A stretch of DNA of 64,000 nt from Mycobacterium sp. GA-1841 (GCF_001954135.1 NZ_MBEQ01000003.1:1-64000); one strand, 5' to 3'. Shown: positions 42,523 to 51,409, numbered from the stretch's first letter. The notes: a model not told the origin generated them from the sequence alone. Made by a program: numbers and translations.

Positions 42523-43640
42523 CGGGTCCGGGCCCGCGGCTGTTGTCCCGCTATCGTCAACTGCCCCCGAGCATGTCGGGTCGGTTTCGGCATGATCCGA
42601 TGATCGGCCTGGCAGAGATCACGATCTCCACGATGTGGGCCGTCAGCCGCTATCTGCGCCGACCCAGTCTGCCACCCGAACTCGATCACACGATCACGTT
42701 GACCGTGGCCGAGCGGGAGGTGGTCGCCCACGATCAGGACGTCATCGCCCTGACCCTCGCCGCTGCCGACGGCGGCCCACTGCCGCGGTGGCATCCCGGT
42801 GCACACATCGATCTCCACCTGGCCAGCGGCCGAATTCGCCAGTACTCGTTGTGCGGTGATCCCACGGTGACCGACAGTTATCGAATTGCGGTGCGCCGCA
42901 TACCCACTGGCGGTGGCGGATCTCTCGAGGTGCATGACAGCCTTGCCGTCGGCACGCGGGTCGGCACACACGGTCCGCGCAACGCGTTCGCCCTCACGGT
43001 TCCCGGCTACGGCTCCCCCGCCCAACGGTTCCGGTTCATCGCCGGCGGGATCGGCATCACCCCGATCCTGCCGATGCTGGGCCTGGCCGCCCGGTTGGGG
43101 GTCGACTGGTCGATGGTCTACACCGGGCGCACCCGGGACAGCTTGCCGTTCCTCGATGAACTGGCCCGGTTCGGTGACCGGATCGAGGTGCGCACTGACG
43201 ATGTCCACGGCCTGCCCGCCCCCGAGGATCTGCTGGGCGCCTGCCCCGATGGCACCACGGTGTACGCCTGTGGCCCGGCGCCGATGTTGACCGGTGTGCG
43301 CAGCGCCCTGGTCGGCAGGGACGACGTCGAGCTGCATTTCGAACGGTTCGCCGCGCCACCGGTTGTCGACGGTGCCGAGTTCTCGGTCACGATCGGCTCG
43401 ACCGGTGCGGACGTGACGGTCGCCGGCGACGAGACGTTGCTGGCCGCGCTGGGACGAGCCGGGGTGAACGCCCCGTACTCGTGCCGGCAGGGGTTCTGCG
43501 GCACCTGCCGGATTCGGGCCACCGATGGGACAGTGGAACACCGCGACACGTTGTTGACCGACCCGGAGCGCGAAGCCGGTTATCTGTTGACCTGTGTGTC
43601 GCGGGCCGAGGCGGGGCAACGGTTGACCCTCGACCTCTGA
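42519..43640 (+). CDS. Ferredoxin-NAD(P)H reductase with C-terminal 2Fe-2S domain (PDR/VanB type)
   Basis: A 373-residue electron-transfer protein. An N-terminal extension is followed by a flavin domain (RQYSLCGDP for FMN/FAD), an NAD domain (FIAGGIGITPILPML; VYACGPAPML) and a C-terminal plant-type ferredoxin with ligands C322, C327, C330 (SCRQGFCGTC) and C359. GTG start at 42519 overlaps the stop of the PF10118 gene, so the two are co-translated. Such reductases feed oxygenases, which supports a two-component oxygenase reading for the pair. Confidence 0.88.
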   Translation: MTGPGPRLLSRYRQLPPSMSGRFRHDPMIGLAEITISTMWAVSRYLRRPSLPPELDHTITLTVAEREVVAHDQDVIALTLAAADGGPLPRWHPGAHIDLHLASGRIRQYSLCGDPTVTDSYRIAVRRIPTGGGGSLEVHDSLAVGTRVGTHGPRNAFALTVPGYGSPAQRFRFIAGGIGITPILPMLGLAARLGVDWSMVYTGRTRDSLPFLDELARFGDRIEVRTDDVHGLPAPEDLLGACPDGTTVYACGPAPMLTGVRSALVGRDDVELHFERFAAPPVVDGAEFSVTIGSTGADVTVAGDETLLAALGRAGVNAPYSCRQGFCGTCRIRATDGTVEHRDTLLTDPEREAGYLLTCVSRAEAGQRLTLDL

Positions 43641-43644
43641 GTGG

Positions 43645-44133
43645 TCAACTGCCGCCTTCGCCGTACCCGGCGACTACGGGTGCGGCCATCAATTGATCCA
43701 GCAGCGGACGTTGCCCGGTCAGTAGCTTTTCCCGCGCAACCGCCACCGGAACCCATGCCACACGGTCGATTTCGGGAAACTCGACCAGGCGCCCGGACCC
43801 TTTCGGCAACTCCACGGTGAAGGTGTTGCTGACTGCCGCGGCCGGGTCGAAATCTCCGTGCACCGCGAACGCGGTGACCACCTTGCCACCCGCCTGCTTC
43901 ACCGGGGTCAGATCGATGCGCGGTCCGGCAGGCGGCGGCGAGCCGAGTTCCTCGGCGAACTCACGTTGCGCCGCAAGCCATGGGTCTTCGCCCTCGGTGT
44001 ACTCCCCCTTCGGCACCGACCACGCTCCGGCGTCCTTGCGAGCCCAGAACGGTCCGCCCGGATGGGCGATCAACACCTCCACCGCAGTTCCGACAAACCG
44101 GTACAGCAATACACCGGCGCTCAGCTTGGCCAC
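43645..44133 (-). CDS. NUDIX hydrolase
   Basis: A 162-residue protein that hydrolyses a nucleoside diphosphate linked to another moiety. The Nudix box G-x5-E-x7-RE-x2-EE-x-G is read as GEYTEGEDPWLAAQREFAEE followed by LG. The chain begins AKLSAGVLLYRF after the GTG at 44131-44133, the usual start of this subfamily; the frame is open to 44223 and a second GTG lies at 44142, so the start is uncertain and no clear ribosome-binding site decides it. It converges with the reductase gene. Confidence 0.8.
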   Translation of the reverse strand: MAKLSAGVLLYRFVGTAVEVLIAHPGGPFWARKDAGAWSVPKGEYTEGEDPWLAAQREFAEELGSPPPAGPRIDLTPVKQAGGKVVTAFAVHGDFDPAAAVSNTFTVELPKGSGRLVEFPEIDRVAWVPVAVAREKLLTGQRPLLDQLMAAPVVAGYGEGGS

Positions 44134-44413
44134 CGGGTGCACGCTACGCGATGAGCCGATCGCTGCGATTCGTCGAGCGTTGTCGGTGATGTACGACACT
44201 TTGCTGTCGAGAAGGTGGTCCACCTCACCCCACCGGCGCTGCGGTCATGTGACGCAGCCCTCGTCAAGGGTTTTCGGTCAGCCGGAATTTTAATTGTGAA
44301 CTCCCGGTTAATCAGGAGGTAACACCTAAAAATGACTGGCGATGGCGCTTTGGGCGGGCCGCCGTCGTCGGTCGTGACGCGACACAACAGAAGAGTGAAA
44401 GAAGGCACGAAAG

Positions 44414-44713
44414 ATGATGAGGATTGCGTTTGCTACTGCATTCGCAGGCGCCGCTGCCGCGGCGGTAATCGGCCTGGCCGCACCCGCTCAGGCGGCACCG
44501 ACCGGCCCGGCCAACGCCGAGCAGACGATCAGCCAACTGGAGGCGCAGGGCTACAAGGTGATCGTCAACCACGTCGGTTCCACCCCGCTGAACAAGGCAT
44601 CGGTAGTGGCCGTGCGCCCGGGTCAAACCTACAGCCGGACGGATTCCAGCAGCCCCGGCGGCGATCTGCAGACCACCGTTTTGAACAAGACAGTTTACGT
44701 CGATGTGAAGTAA
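44414..44713 (+). CDS. Small secreted protein with a PASTA-like domain
   Basis: A 99-residue protein with a clear signal peptide (FATAFAGAAAAAVIGLAAPA, cleavage near AQA-A28). The mature part (AEQTISQLEAQGYKVIVNHV, then a strand ending KTVYVDVK) shows the helix-strand pattern of the protein at 41.1 kb without cysteines. GAAGG precedes the ATG at 44414; a second ATG follows directly. A strong terminator begins 21 bases after the stop, so it is monocistronic. Upstream, 44224-44413 holds an AT-rich promoter-like tract and AGGTAACACCT, an inverted repeat. Function unknown. Confidence 0.75.
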   Translation: MMRIAFATAFAGAAAAAVIGLAAPAQAAPTGPANAEQTISQLEAQGYKVIVNHVGSTPLNKASVVAVRPGQTYSRTDSSSPGGDLQTTVLNKTVYVDVK

Positions 44714-44733
44714 GCCCAAACATCGCGAAACAT

Positions 44734-44768
44734 CAAGAAGGGACGCCCTTTTCGGGCGTCCCTTCTTG
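44734..44768 (+). terminator. Strong intrinsic terminator
   Basis: CAAGAAGGGACGCCC at 44734-44748 is the reverse complement of the bases at 44754-44768, with loop TTTTC. A 15-bp GC-rich stem right after the small secreted protein gene is a clear factor-independent terminator, though only a short T-rich tail follows. Confidence 0.9.
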
Positions 44769-44814
44769 GTGTCCGGGCGAAGTGGCCGAGACGTTGCGCG
44801 CTAAAGTCGCCGAC

Positions 44815-45585
44815 GTGCGACGTTTCTCCCGCTATGTCGCCCTTGGCGACAGCCAGACCGAAGGGCTCTGGGACGGCGACGACACCGTCGGTCTGACCGG
44901 TTTCGCCGACCGGCTCGCGTCCCGCCTCGATGAGCTCTATCCGGGTTTGGGTTATGCCAATCTGGCCGTCCGGGGCCACCGGATCGGCAATGTGCTGCAC
45001 ACCCAACTGCCGGCGGCACTGTCGATGCGTCCGGACCTCGTCACCGTCTGCATCGGGATGAACGACGTGACCCGGCCGGGGCGTTCGTTCCAGCGCGCAC
45101 TGGGCGACTTGGGTCAGCTCTACGGCACGCTGGCTGAATCCGGTGCCACGGTCGTCACCACGACATTCCCCGACATCACCCAGATTCTGCCGGTGGGCCG
45201 CTTGCTCGGCCGGCGGGTCGTCCGGATCAATGCAGTGATCAATGACGCAGCCGATCGATACGGGTTTCGCCTCGTGGATCTCTATTCGGCTCCCTCGATG
45301 CGTGAGCCGCAAACGTGGAGCGCCGACCGGGTGCACGGCTCGTCCCGGGGACACGAGTTGTTCGCCGCGGCGGCGGCCGAAGCACTGGAATTGCCCGGCA
45401 GCGATCATGATTGGGCGCTGGCCAACGAACCGGCCCAGGCCCAGGCGATTCGGTCCCGGGCCTACTCGCAGGTGTTGTGGACGCAAAACATGCTGATGTC
45501 GTGGCTGTGGCGCCACCTTCGCGGCCGATCGGGCGGTGCGGGCCGCCTGCCGCGACGGCCCGACCTGATGTTCCCCGGCGGCTGA
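44815..45585 (+). CDS. SGNH/GDSL-family hydrolase
   Basis: A 256-residue esterase-type protein. Block I ALGDSQTEG has nucleophile S13, block III is CIGMNDVTRPG, and block V DRVHGSSRGHE gives D171 and H174. No signal peptide, so it is probably cytosolic, acting on an acyl ester or thioester. GTG start at 44815 has no good ribosome-binding site and lies 46 bases after the upstream terminator, so it may be leaderless. The C-terminus (WLWRHLRGRSGGAGRLPRRP) is Arg-rich. Confidence 0.85.
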   Translation: MRRFSRYVALGDSQTEGLWDGDDTVGLTGFADRLASRLDELYPGLGYANLAVRGHRIGNVLHTQLPAALSMRPDLVTVCIGMNDVTRPGRSFQRALGDLGQLYGTLAESGATVVTTTFPDITQILPVGRLLGRRVVRINAVINDAADRYGFRLVDLYSAPSMREPQTWSADRVHGSSRGHELFAAAAAEALELPGSDHDWALANEPAQAQAIRSRAYSQVLWTQNMLMSWLWRHLRGRSGGAGRLPRRPDLMFPGG

Positions 45586-45597
45586 GCGGCCCCTCGG

Positions 45598-46161
45598 TCA
45601 GATGCCGGTCCAGGCGGACTCGAGCTCTTTGGCGACGTCGATCACCTTGGCCTGTTCCGCGCCGGGGCTGTCGATCTCACCGGCCACGTGCGCGGCGATG
45701 AACCGTTTGATCTCGGCGTCGACTCCGGCCAGGATGCGCAGCACCTCGGCGCGTAGCGACGTGGAGGTGACATGGATCGAGATGTCGGACGGGCGCGGTT
45801 TCTTGACGTCGAGGATCAGCAGCAGCGGCTCGGCGGCCAAAGCCGTGGCCCGCAGGGCGATTTCGCCGAACACCATGAACTTGGGCCGGTCGATGCGGAG
45901 GTCGATCACCATGTCGATCTCCAGCGGTATCCGGATGGAGAACGTGATGGTGTCACCGACGATGCGGTTGACCCGGGGCTTTTGAATCTTGACCCGCGCG
46001 GTGACCTTGGCGATTTTCCCCGGCCCCTGGGCGATGGGTCCCATTTCGAACTCGTCACCGGCGATCGCCCCGATGGCGTCACCGACCCGGTCTTCGGAGA
46101 CGGCCACCTCGAAGAACCGACGGCCGAATTCCTCGTAGGTGATGTATGCGTGGTCAGCCAT
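45598..46161 (-). CDS. Conserved mycobacterial protein of unknown function
   Basis: A 187-residue soluble protein with no motif I recognise. It begins MADHAYITYEEFGRRFFEVA; the middle (DTITFSIRIPLEIDMVIDLR) alternates hydrophobic and charged residues like a beta-barrel or lipid-binding sheet, and the end is helical (RILAGVDAEIKRFIAAHVAG). ATG at 46159-46161 follows AAGGATC. It converges with the SGNH hydrolase gene. A lipid-binding role is a guess from the strand pattern. Confidence 0.7.
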   Translation of the reverse strand: MADHAYITYEEFGRRFFEVAVSEDRVGDAIGAIAGDEFEMGPIAQGPGKIAKVTARVKIQKPRVNRIVGDTITFSIRIPLEIDMVIDLRIDRPKFMVFGEIALRATALAAEPLLLILDVKKPRPSDISIHVTSTSLRAEVLRILAGVDAEIKRFIAAHVAGEIDSPGAEQAKVIDVAKELESAWTGI

Positions 46162-46221
46162 GATCCTTCTACGGTCTCATGGCGGCGTCGAGGCGGGTCG
46201 CAGCCTGGCCGGAAGTCCCGC

Positions 46222-47022
46222 TCACGTCGCATCCGTGTAGTACCGCACCCGCGAGATCGCAAGTGGCCTGCCGGCGAACTCGGCGATCAGCACCGCGCGT
46301 CGCCCGCCGTTGTCCAGCCCGACCGCCACGCTGGATCCCGACGCGATCAGCTTGTGCCACGCTGCGCCCGCGGTGCGCTGGACCAAACCGGACGTGGTCA
46401 TCGGTACGTCGTCACCGCGGCGGATGGCGGCGTCGGTTCCGAGGCGTCGCTGCACCGCAACCGCGTCACCCGCACACAGATCATCGAGCAGTCCGGGCAT
46501 CAGGCGCTTACCCGCCCGGCCGTGGCCGCCGAGGCCCTTCGCGAAGCCGACCGCACCGACCGGCCCCTGGTTCCGCAGCAGCGCCCCGGCCAGGCGCAGA
46601 CCGACCGGCAGCGCTCCGGCGCCGGCGCGGGCGAACTGCCCGATCATCGACGGCAGTTCCCAGTACGCCTGCAATTCCTCGATGGCCGGCCCGGTCGGGC
46701 CGGGTGTGACGACGTAGCGCAGGTAGGCCGGGATTCGCATGGTGACCGACGCGCTCATGGTGACCTCAAGCTCCAGGTCGCGGATCACCGTGGCGCCGGC
46801 GACGATGTCGGCATCGCGATGGAACGTGATGTCACGCGGGGCGATGAAGGTGTCGTAGAACCGTCCGATCTCGACCTGTCCCCGGTGTGGCTGCGAGCCC
46901 ACCGGATCTTCGACCCGTCCGCCCGCAGCGAACAATCCCACCCACTGTGCGCGGTCGTGTGCGCCCGCTGCCTGCGGTGACAACTCGACGGTGGCTAACA
47001 GGTCATCCCGTGTGAAGGCCAT
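46222..47022 (-). CDS. NTF2-like/SnoaL-fold protein
   Basis: A 266-residue protein whose first half has the cone-shaped NTF2-like pattern: AQWVGLFAAGGRVEDPVGSQ, GQVEIGRFYDTFIAP, then strands ending AYLRYVVTPG, as in SnoaL or ketosteroid-isomerase relatives. A helical central part with a Gly-rich stretch and a second strand region (ASGSSVAVGLDNGGRRAVLI) could be a second domain. It may bind or isomerise a hydrophobic ligand. It is divergent from the gene at 47108. Confidence 0.62.
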   Translation of the reverse strand: MAFTRDDLLATVELSPQAAGAHDRAQWVGLFAAGGRVEDPVGSQPHRGQVEIGRFYDTFIAPRDITFHRDADIVAGATVIRDLELEVTMSASVTMRIPAYLRYVVTPGPTGPAIEELQAYWELPSMIGQFARAGAGALPVGLRLAGALLRNQGPVGAVGFAKGLGGHGRAGKRLMPGLLDDLCAGDAVAVQRRLGTDAAIRRGDDVPMTTSGLVQRTAGAAWHKLIASGSSVAVGLDNGGRRAVLIAEFAGRPLAISRVRYYTDAT

Positions 47023-47107
47023 CTGTTTCGTTTACCATCCCGCCCGCCGCCAAGTGCGCGCACACTGGTGTTTGACACGTCCGAAGCCCACCACCGAGGA
47101 GAGCGCA

Positions 47108-47494
47108 ATGAGTGGCAGTGGACCGTTCGGGTTCGATCCCGAGGATTTCGACCGCGTCGCCCGGGAGGCCGGTGAGGGCCTGCGCGAAGCTCTCGACGGG
47201 CTGGGTCGGTTTCTCAACAACCCGGGTCAGGGTGTCGGCTGGGCAGGCCTGCTCGACGAGGTGGCCAGGTTCTCCCGGCCCAGGAGCGAGCCAGAGACCA
47301 CCGGCGAGGCGGGCGACGGTGTCTGGGCGATCTACACCGTCGACGACACCGGCGGAGCCCACATCGAGCAGGTTTATCGCAGTGAGCTCGAAGCGCTGCG
47401 GGCCAATGCCGGCAACACCGATCCGGGCCGCCGGGTGCGGTTCCTGCCGTATGGCATCGCGGTCAGCGTGCTCGACGCCAATACCGGCGAGTAA
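47108..47494 (+). CDS. Conserved hypothetical protein
   Basis: A 128-residue acidic protein starting at the ATG at 47108 (MSGSGPFGFDPEDFDRVARE), which has GAGGAGAG upstream; the frame is open for 39 further codons without a site. The N-terminal half is a helical region (GEGLREALDGLGRFLNN), the C-terminal half a compact alpha-beta segment (GVWAIYTVDDTGGAHIEQVY) ending in YGIAVSVLDANTGE. I do not recognise the family. Confidence 0.7.
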   Translation: MSGSGPFGFDPEDFDRVAREAGEGLREALDGLGRFLNNPGQGVGWAGLLDEVARFSRPRSEPETTGEAGDGVWAIYTVDDTGGAHIEQVYRSELEALRANAGNTDPGRRVRFLPYGIAVSVLDANTGE

Positions 47495-47548
47495 CAACGG
47501 CCCCGAATGCCGACTGCTCGGCTCGGTGACCGGCTAGGCTCTTGCCCC

Positions 47549-47986
47549 ATGATTCGCGAGTTCTTCGGTGCAACGGCGGTCGCGGCAGCGGCACTGGCCA
47601 CGGCGCTGTCGCTGGCACCGGGTGCGGCCGCCGACGACAACAGCAACATGTACCCGGACAACCCGGGCCGCTACCCCACCGATGTGCCGGGGATGAGCTA
47701 CGAGGCGTCCAACGGCGCGCCGTGTTACAGCTGGGAACGCAACGTGTTCGGCCGCGGACCGGGCGGCACGGCGATGCAGTGCCGGTGGATTCCCAATCAG
47801 TGGCCGCCGGTCTACACCGGCTTTTGGACCTACGCCTATCCGTTGCACGGCGTGCAGGAGATCGGCTCGCCGTGCCCCGGCCCGCAGGCTGCGGCGCAGT
47901 CGCCCGACGGCCGGCCGATGCTGTGCGTCGGCGCGCAGGGCTGGCAGCCCGGCGTACTCACCGGTGACGGGTTCTTCCCGAGCTGA
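47549..47986 (+). CDS. Small secreted Cys/Pro/Tyr-rich protein
   Basis: A 145-residue exported protein starting at the ATG at 47549. Its signal peptide runs to about residue 28 (ATAVAAAALATALSLAPGAA). The mature part has four cysteines (APCYSW, MQCRW, SPCPGP, MLCVG) and aromatic-rich turns (PPVYTGFWTYAYPL), suggesting a disulfide-held extracellular fold. Similar proteins are widespread in mycobacteria, without known function. Confidence 0.75.
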   Translation: MIREFFGATAVAAAALATALSLAPGAAADDNSNMYPDNPGRYPTDVPGMSYEASNGAPCYSWERNVFGRGPGGTAMQCRWIPNQWPPVYTGFWTYAYPLHGVQEIGSPCPGPQAAAQSPDGRPMLCVGAQGWQPGVLTGDGFFPS

Positions 47987-48009
47987 GGTCCGGGTCAAAC
48001 CTCACCGGC

Positions 48010-48034
48010 CATACACATAATCGATCGGTGTATG
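48010..48034. promoter_or_regulatory. Inverted repeat, candidate operator for the acyl-CoA ligase gene
   Basis: CATACAC at 48010-48016 is mirrored by GTGTATG at 48028-48034 across 11 bases. It lies 37-61 bases upstream of the ATG at 48071, a usual position for a TetR-type repressor. No regulator gene is adjacent, so the cognate factor would lie elsewhere. Confidence 0.5.
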
Positions 48035-48070
48035 GTCGGTAGGCCCGAATCCGCGCACACCAGGAGTGCC

Positions 48071-49738
48071 ATGAGCGCTGACGTGAAATTCGATCTGTCC
48101 ACAGTGTTCTCGACGGTGGCGCAAGCCATCGGCGATCAGACCTTCCTGGTGTGGCGGGACCGGCGGTTGACCTACCGCGAATTCGATTCCCGCGTCGACG
48201 GTTTCGCCCACTACCTGGTCTCTGCCGGCCTCGGCGCCCACACCGAGCGCGACGCGCTGGCCGGGCACGAGTCCGGTCAGGATCACCTCGGCATCTATCT
48301 GCGCAACGGCAACGAGTACCTGGAATCGATGATCGGCAGCTACCGCGCGCGGGTGGCTCCGTTCAACGTCAGCTACCGCTACGTGGAAGAGGAACTGCTC
48401 TACCTGCTGGCCGACTCCAACGCCCGGGCGGTGATCTACAACGCCGAGTTCGCCCCCCGGGTGGCCGCGATCCGCGACCGGCTGCCGAACCTGCAAGTGC
48501 TCATCCAGGTGGCCGACGATTCCGGCAATGAGCTGCTGCCCGGTGCGGTCGACTACGAGACGATTCTGAAAACCCCGCCGCCGCAAGCCGGTATGCCCAC
48601 GCCCTCGGGTGACGACCTGTACATCCTGTACACCGGCGGCACCACGGGCATGCCCAAGGGCGTGCTGTGGCGCCAGCACGACATCTTCCTGTCGTCGATG
48701 GGCGGGCGCCCGTTCGGCAGCGACACGTTCCTGGCCTCGTACGAGGAACTCGCCGAGCGGGCCGCCAATGCCGGCGGTGGATTGTCACTGTTGATGATCC
48801 CGCCGTTCATGCACGGCGCCGCACAGTGGGCCGCCTACAACGCCGTCACCATGGGCGGCAAGCTGGTGATCCCCGACGATGTGGTGCGGATGCGTCCGGA
48901 CAACGTCCTGCAGTTGGCCGAACGCGAACGGGTGCTGAGCATCCCGGTGGTGGGCGACGCGATCGCCCGGCCGCTGGTCGACGAGATCGAGAAGGGCGGT
49001 TACGACCTGTCGGGTCTGTTCACCATCACCAACGGCGGCGCGCCGCTGTCACCGACCGTCCGTAAACGCATCCTGACCGCGCTGCCGCACCTGACGCTGC
49101 TCGACGCCGTCGGCGCATCGGAATCCGGTGCGCAGATGAGCACGTTCTCCACCGCCGGCGGTGAGAGCGAGGCCGCGACATTCACCCCGCAGTCCGACAC
49201 CGGTGTGGTGGCCGAGGATCTGTCCCGGGTCCTCGGGCCCGGTGAGGGCGGCGGCTGGCTGGCACGGCGGGATCTGATCCCACTGGGCTACCTCGGCGAC
49301 GAGGCCAAAACCGCGCGGACGTTCCCGACCATCGACGGGGTGCGCTGGTCGGTTCCGGGTGACCGCGCGAATGTGTTGGACGACGGGCGCATTCAACTGC
49401 TGGGTCGTGATTCGGTCACCATCAACTCCGGTGGGGAGAAGATCTTCGTCGAGGAGGTCGAGCGGGCCATCGCCGCACATCCCGCGGTGTACGACGTGGT
49501 GGTGGTCGGCCGGCCGTCGGAACGTTGGGGCAGCGAGGTCGTGGCGGTGGTGCAGTTCGCCGAGGGCGCGTCGGCCTCCGACGACGAACTCGTTGCGGTG
49601 TGTCAGCAGTCGATCGCCCGCTACAAGATTCCCAAGGCCTTCATCCGGTCACCGCAGATTGTGCGCTCCCCCGCCGGCAAGGCCGATTACCGTTGGGCCA
49701 AATCGGTGGCCACCGAGCATGCCGAGGCGGTCAGCTAG
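48071..49738 (+). CDS. Acyl-CoA ligase (FadD19-like)
   Basis: A 555-residue ATP-dependent acid-CoA ligase that activates a carboxylic acid through an acyl-AMP. The P-loop-like AMP motif is Y187TGGTTGMPKG, with later motifs DAVGASESG, IPLGYLGDEAKTART, VRWSVPGDRANV and the C-terminal lysine region SPAGKADYRWAKS. Length and motif spacing resemble the steroid side-chain ligase FadD19, but this is a paralog in a different context. ATG at 48071 follows AGGAGTG. Its stop overlaps that of the SRPBCC gene by four bases. Confidence 0.88.
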   Translation: MSADVKFDLSTVFSTVAQAIGDQTFLVWRDRRLTYREFDSRVDGFAHYLVSAGLGAHTERDALAGHESGQDHLGIYLRNGNEYLESMIGSYRARVAPFNVSYRYVEEELLYLLADSNARAVIYNAEFAPRVAAIRDRLPNLQVLIQVADDSGNELLPGAVDYETILKTPPPQAGMPTPSGDDLYILYTGGTTGMPKGVLWRQHDIFLSSMGGRPFGSDTFLASYEELAERAANAGGGLSLLMIPPFMHGAAQWAAYNAVTMGGKLVIPDDVVRMRPDNVLQLAERERVLSIPVVGDAIARPLVDEIEKGGYDLSGLFTITNGGAPLSPTVRKRILTALPHLTLLDAVGASESGAQMSTFSTAGGESEAATFTPQSDTGVVAEDLSRVLGPGEGGGWLARRDLIPLGYLGDEAKTARTFPTIDGVRWSVPGDRANVLDDGRIQLLGRDSVTINSGGEKIFVEEVERAIAAHPAVYDVVVVGRPSERWGSEVVAVVQFAEGASASDDELVAVCQQSIARYKIPKAFIRSPQIVRSPAGKADYRWAKSVATEHAEAVS

Positions 49739-50193
49739 GCAGCGAGCACTTTTGCGATCGCGGCCAGCATCGTGGAGTGCGCGGCCACCGCCTGGGTCAC
49801 GGTGATGCCCAACAATGGCCGGGGCGCGGCGACGGTCAGCTCTTCCGTGATTCTGGTTCCGGTGTCGGTCGCGGCGAAATCCACCCGACTGTCCAACGTC
49901 ACCTGCGGGAACTGCCGAGCCTGTGCCAGCACCGGGCCGGAGCCGGGAACGGTGAGGCAGGCCCGATAGGTGATCGGAATCATGAACGGCCCCAACGGGA
50001 TCCGGTCGCGTACACGGTACTCCTGCCGGTAACCGTCGGTCAGTTCAACCCGGGCCACGTTCTGTACCCACTGCACCAGCGGATGAACTTGCGAGATGTT
50101 GTCCAGGTCGACGTAGAACGCCCGGACCCGCGCCGGCGGGGCTGGCACCTCGGCGCTGACACTGCGCCGAGCCTGCCTGATCCAGAGACTCAC
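49735..50193 (-). CDS. SRPBCC (polyketide cyclase/START-like) family protein
   Basis: A 152-residue hydrophobic-cavity protein: strand VSAEVPAPPARVRAFYVDLD, helix, then GPFMIPITYRACLTVPGSGP and a long C-terminal helix (VTQAVAAHSTMLAAIAKVL). It lies just downstream of a P450 gene on the same strand (19 bases), which suggests a ligand carrier or a partner in modifying a hydrophobic compound. GTG start at 50191-50193. Confidence 0.72.
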   Translation of the reverse strand: MSLWIRQARRSVSAEVPAPPARVRAFYVDLDNISQVHPLVQWVQNVARVELTDGYRQEYRVRDRIPLGPFMIPITYRACLTVPGSGPVLAQARQFPQVTLDSRVDFAATDTGTRITEELTVAAPRPLLGITVTQAVAAHSTMLAAIAKVLAA

Positions 50194-50212
50194 CTGAGTC
50201 AGTCCACCACAA

Positions 50213-51409
50213 TCAGTTCACGACGATGCGTAGCTCCTCCCAGCCACGGACCGTCGAGGTCGGCGCCAGTTGCGCACTGTCATAGTCGATCTCCCATTCA
50301 GGGAACCGGTTGAGCAGTTCGTCGAGGGCCACGCGGCCCTCGAGCCGGGCCAAGTTGGCACCGAGACAGTAGTGCAGCCCCTTGCCGAAGGTCAGGTGGC
50401 TGATGTTGTCGCGGTGGATGTCGAAGGTGTCGGGATCGTGGTATCGGCGCGGGTCTCGGTTGGCCGCCCCGAACAACAGCAGCATGGCGCTGCCGGCCGG
50501 CACCGTCGTGCCGTCGTGCTCGAAATCTCGTGCCACCCAGCGCGCGATGTGCGGGCCGGTGGGTTCGAAACGCAGCGTCTCGTCGACTGCGCGGGTCAGC
50601 AGGGAACGATCCTGGGCCACCTCACGACGCTGGTCCGGGTGTTCGGCCAGCACCTTGGCCAGCCAGCCGATGAGCCGCCCGGTGGTCTCGTTACCCGCTC
50701 CCGCCACCACCTGGGTGTAGTGCAACACCTCTTTGCGGTTGAGCTTGCGGTTGACCCCGAACTCGTCGGTGAACTCGACGTTGAGCAGCGCGGTCATCAG
50801 ATCGTCGGACGGATTCTTGGACCGCCACTCGACGTAGTCGGCGTAGATGCGGCCATCGGCGATCCGGTCGGCCTGTACCACCTTCATCGGGGCACCCGGC
50901 TTGGTCCGCAGATTGGCGTCATTGGCGTCGCGAACGCCGATCTGCTCGGATTCGGGTATGCCGAGCAGCATTCCGATGACGCGCATGGGCATCATCGAGG
51001 CCAGTTCGGCGATGATGTCGAACCCGTCGGAGCCGACCAGCGGGTCGAGGCAGCGCACACAGAACTGCCGGATCTGGTCTTCGATCTCGGCCATCCGCCG
51101 CGGCGTGAACACCCGCGACATCAGGCCGCGCAGCAGGGTGTGCATCGGTGGATCCTCGAACATCATCACCCCGGGCGGCATGGCGAAGTCGGATTTCACC
51201 AGTTCGAGGATGTCACTTCGGCTGTTGGAGAAGGTTTCCCAGTCGGACAACGCCTTTTCCACATCGGCGTGCCGGGACAGCGCCCAGAAGTCGTAGCGCT
51301 CGTTGTAATACAGCGGCGCTTCGTCGCGCAGCCGGGCGTAGACCGGATACGGGTCGGCGACGATGCCGATGTCGTAGGGGTCGTAGTAAACCTCGGCCCG
51401 TCCAGTCAT
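50213..51409 (-). CDS. Cytochrome P450
   Basis: A 398-residue class-I P450. The heme loop FGKGLHYCLGANLARLEGR has the axial cysteine C348; the I-helix oxygen motif is AGAGNETTGR and the K-helix ExxR is in DETLRFEP. No membrane anchor, so it is soluble and needs ferredoxin and ferredoxin reductase encoded elsewhere. Upstream it is divergent from a second acyl-CoA ligase; the context of ligases, SDR and SRPBCC points to oxidation of a steroid- or terpenoid-like acid. CYP family number not assigned. Confidence 0.93.
   Translation of the reverse strand: MTGRAEVYYDPYDIGIVADPYPVYARLRDEAPLYYNERYDFWALSRHADVEKALSDWETFSNSRSDILELVKSDFAMPPGVMMFEDPPMHTLLRGLMSRVFTPRRMAEIEDQIRQFCVRCLDPLVGSDGFDIIAELASMMPMRVIGMLLGIPESEQIGVRDANDANLRTKPGAPMKVVQADRIADGRIYADYVEWRSKNPSDDLMTALLNVEFTDEFGVNRKLNRKEVLHYTQVVAGAGNETTGRLIGWLAKVLAEHPDQRREVAQDRSLLTRAVDETLRFEPTGPHIARWVARDFEHDGTTVPAGSAMLLLFGAANRDPRRYHDPDTFDIHRDNISHLTFGKGLHYCLGANLARLEGRVALDELLNRFPEWEIDYDSAQLAPTSTVRGWEELRIVVN

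Noticed and set aside
44332..44814. N-terminal extension of the SGNH hydrolase to 44332
   Set aside because: The extension overlaps the small secreted protein gene and crosses a strong terminator; the hydrolase homology begins right after the GTG at 44815.
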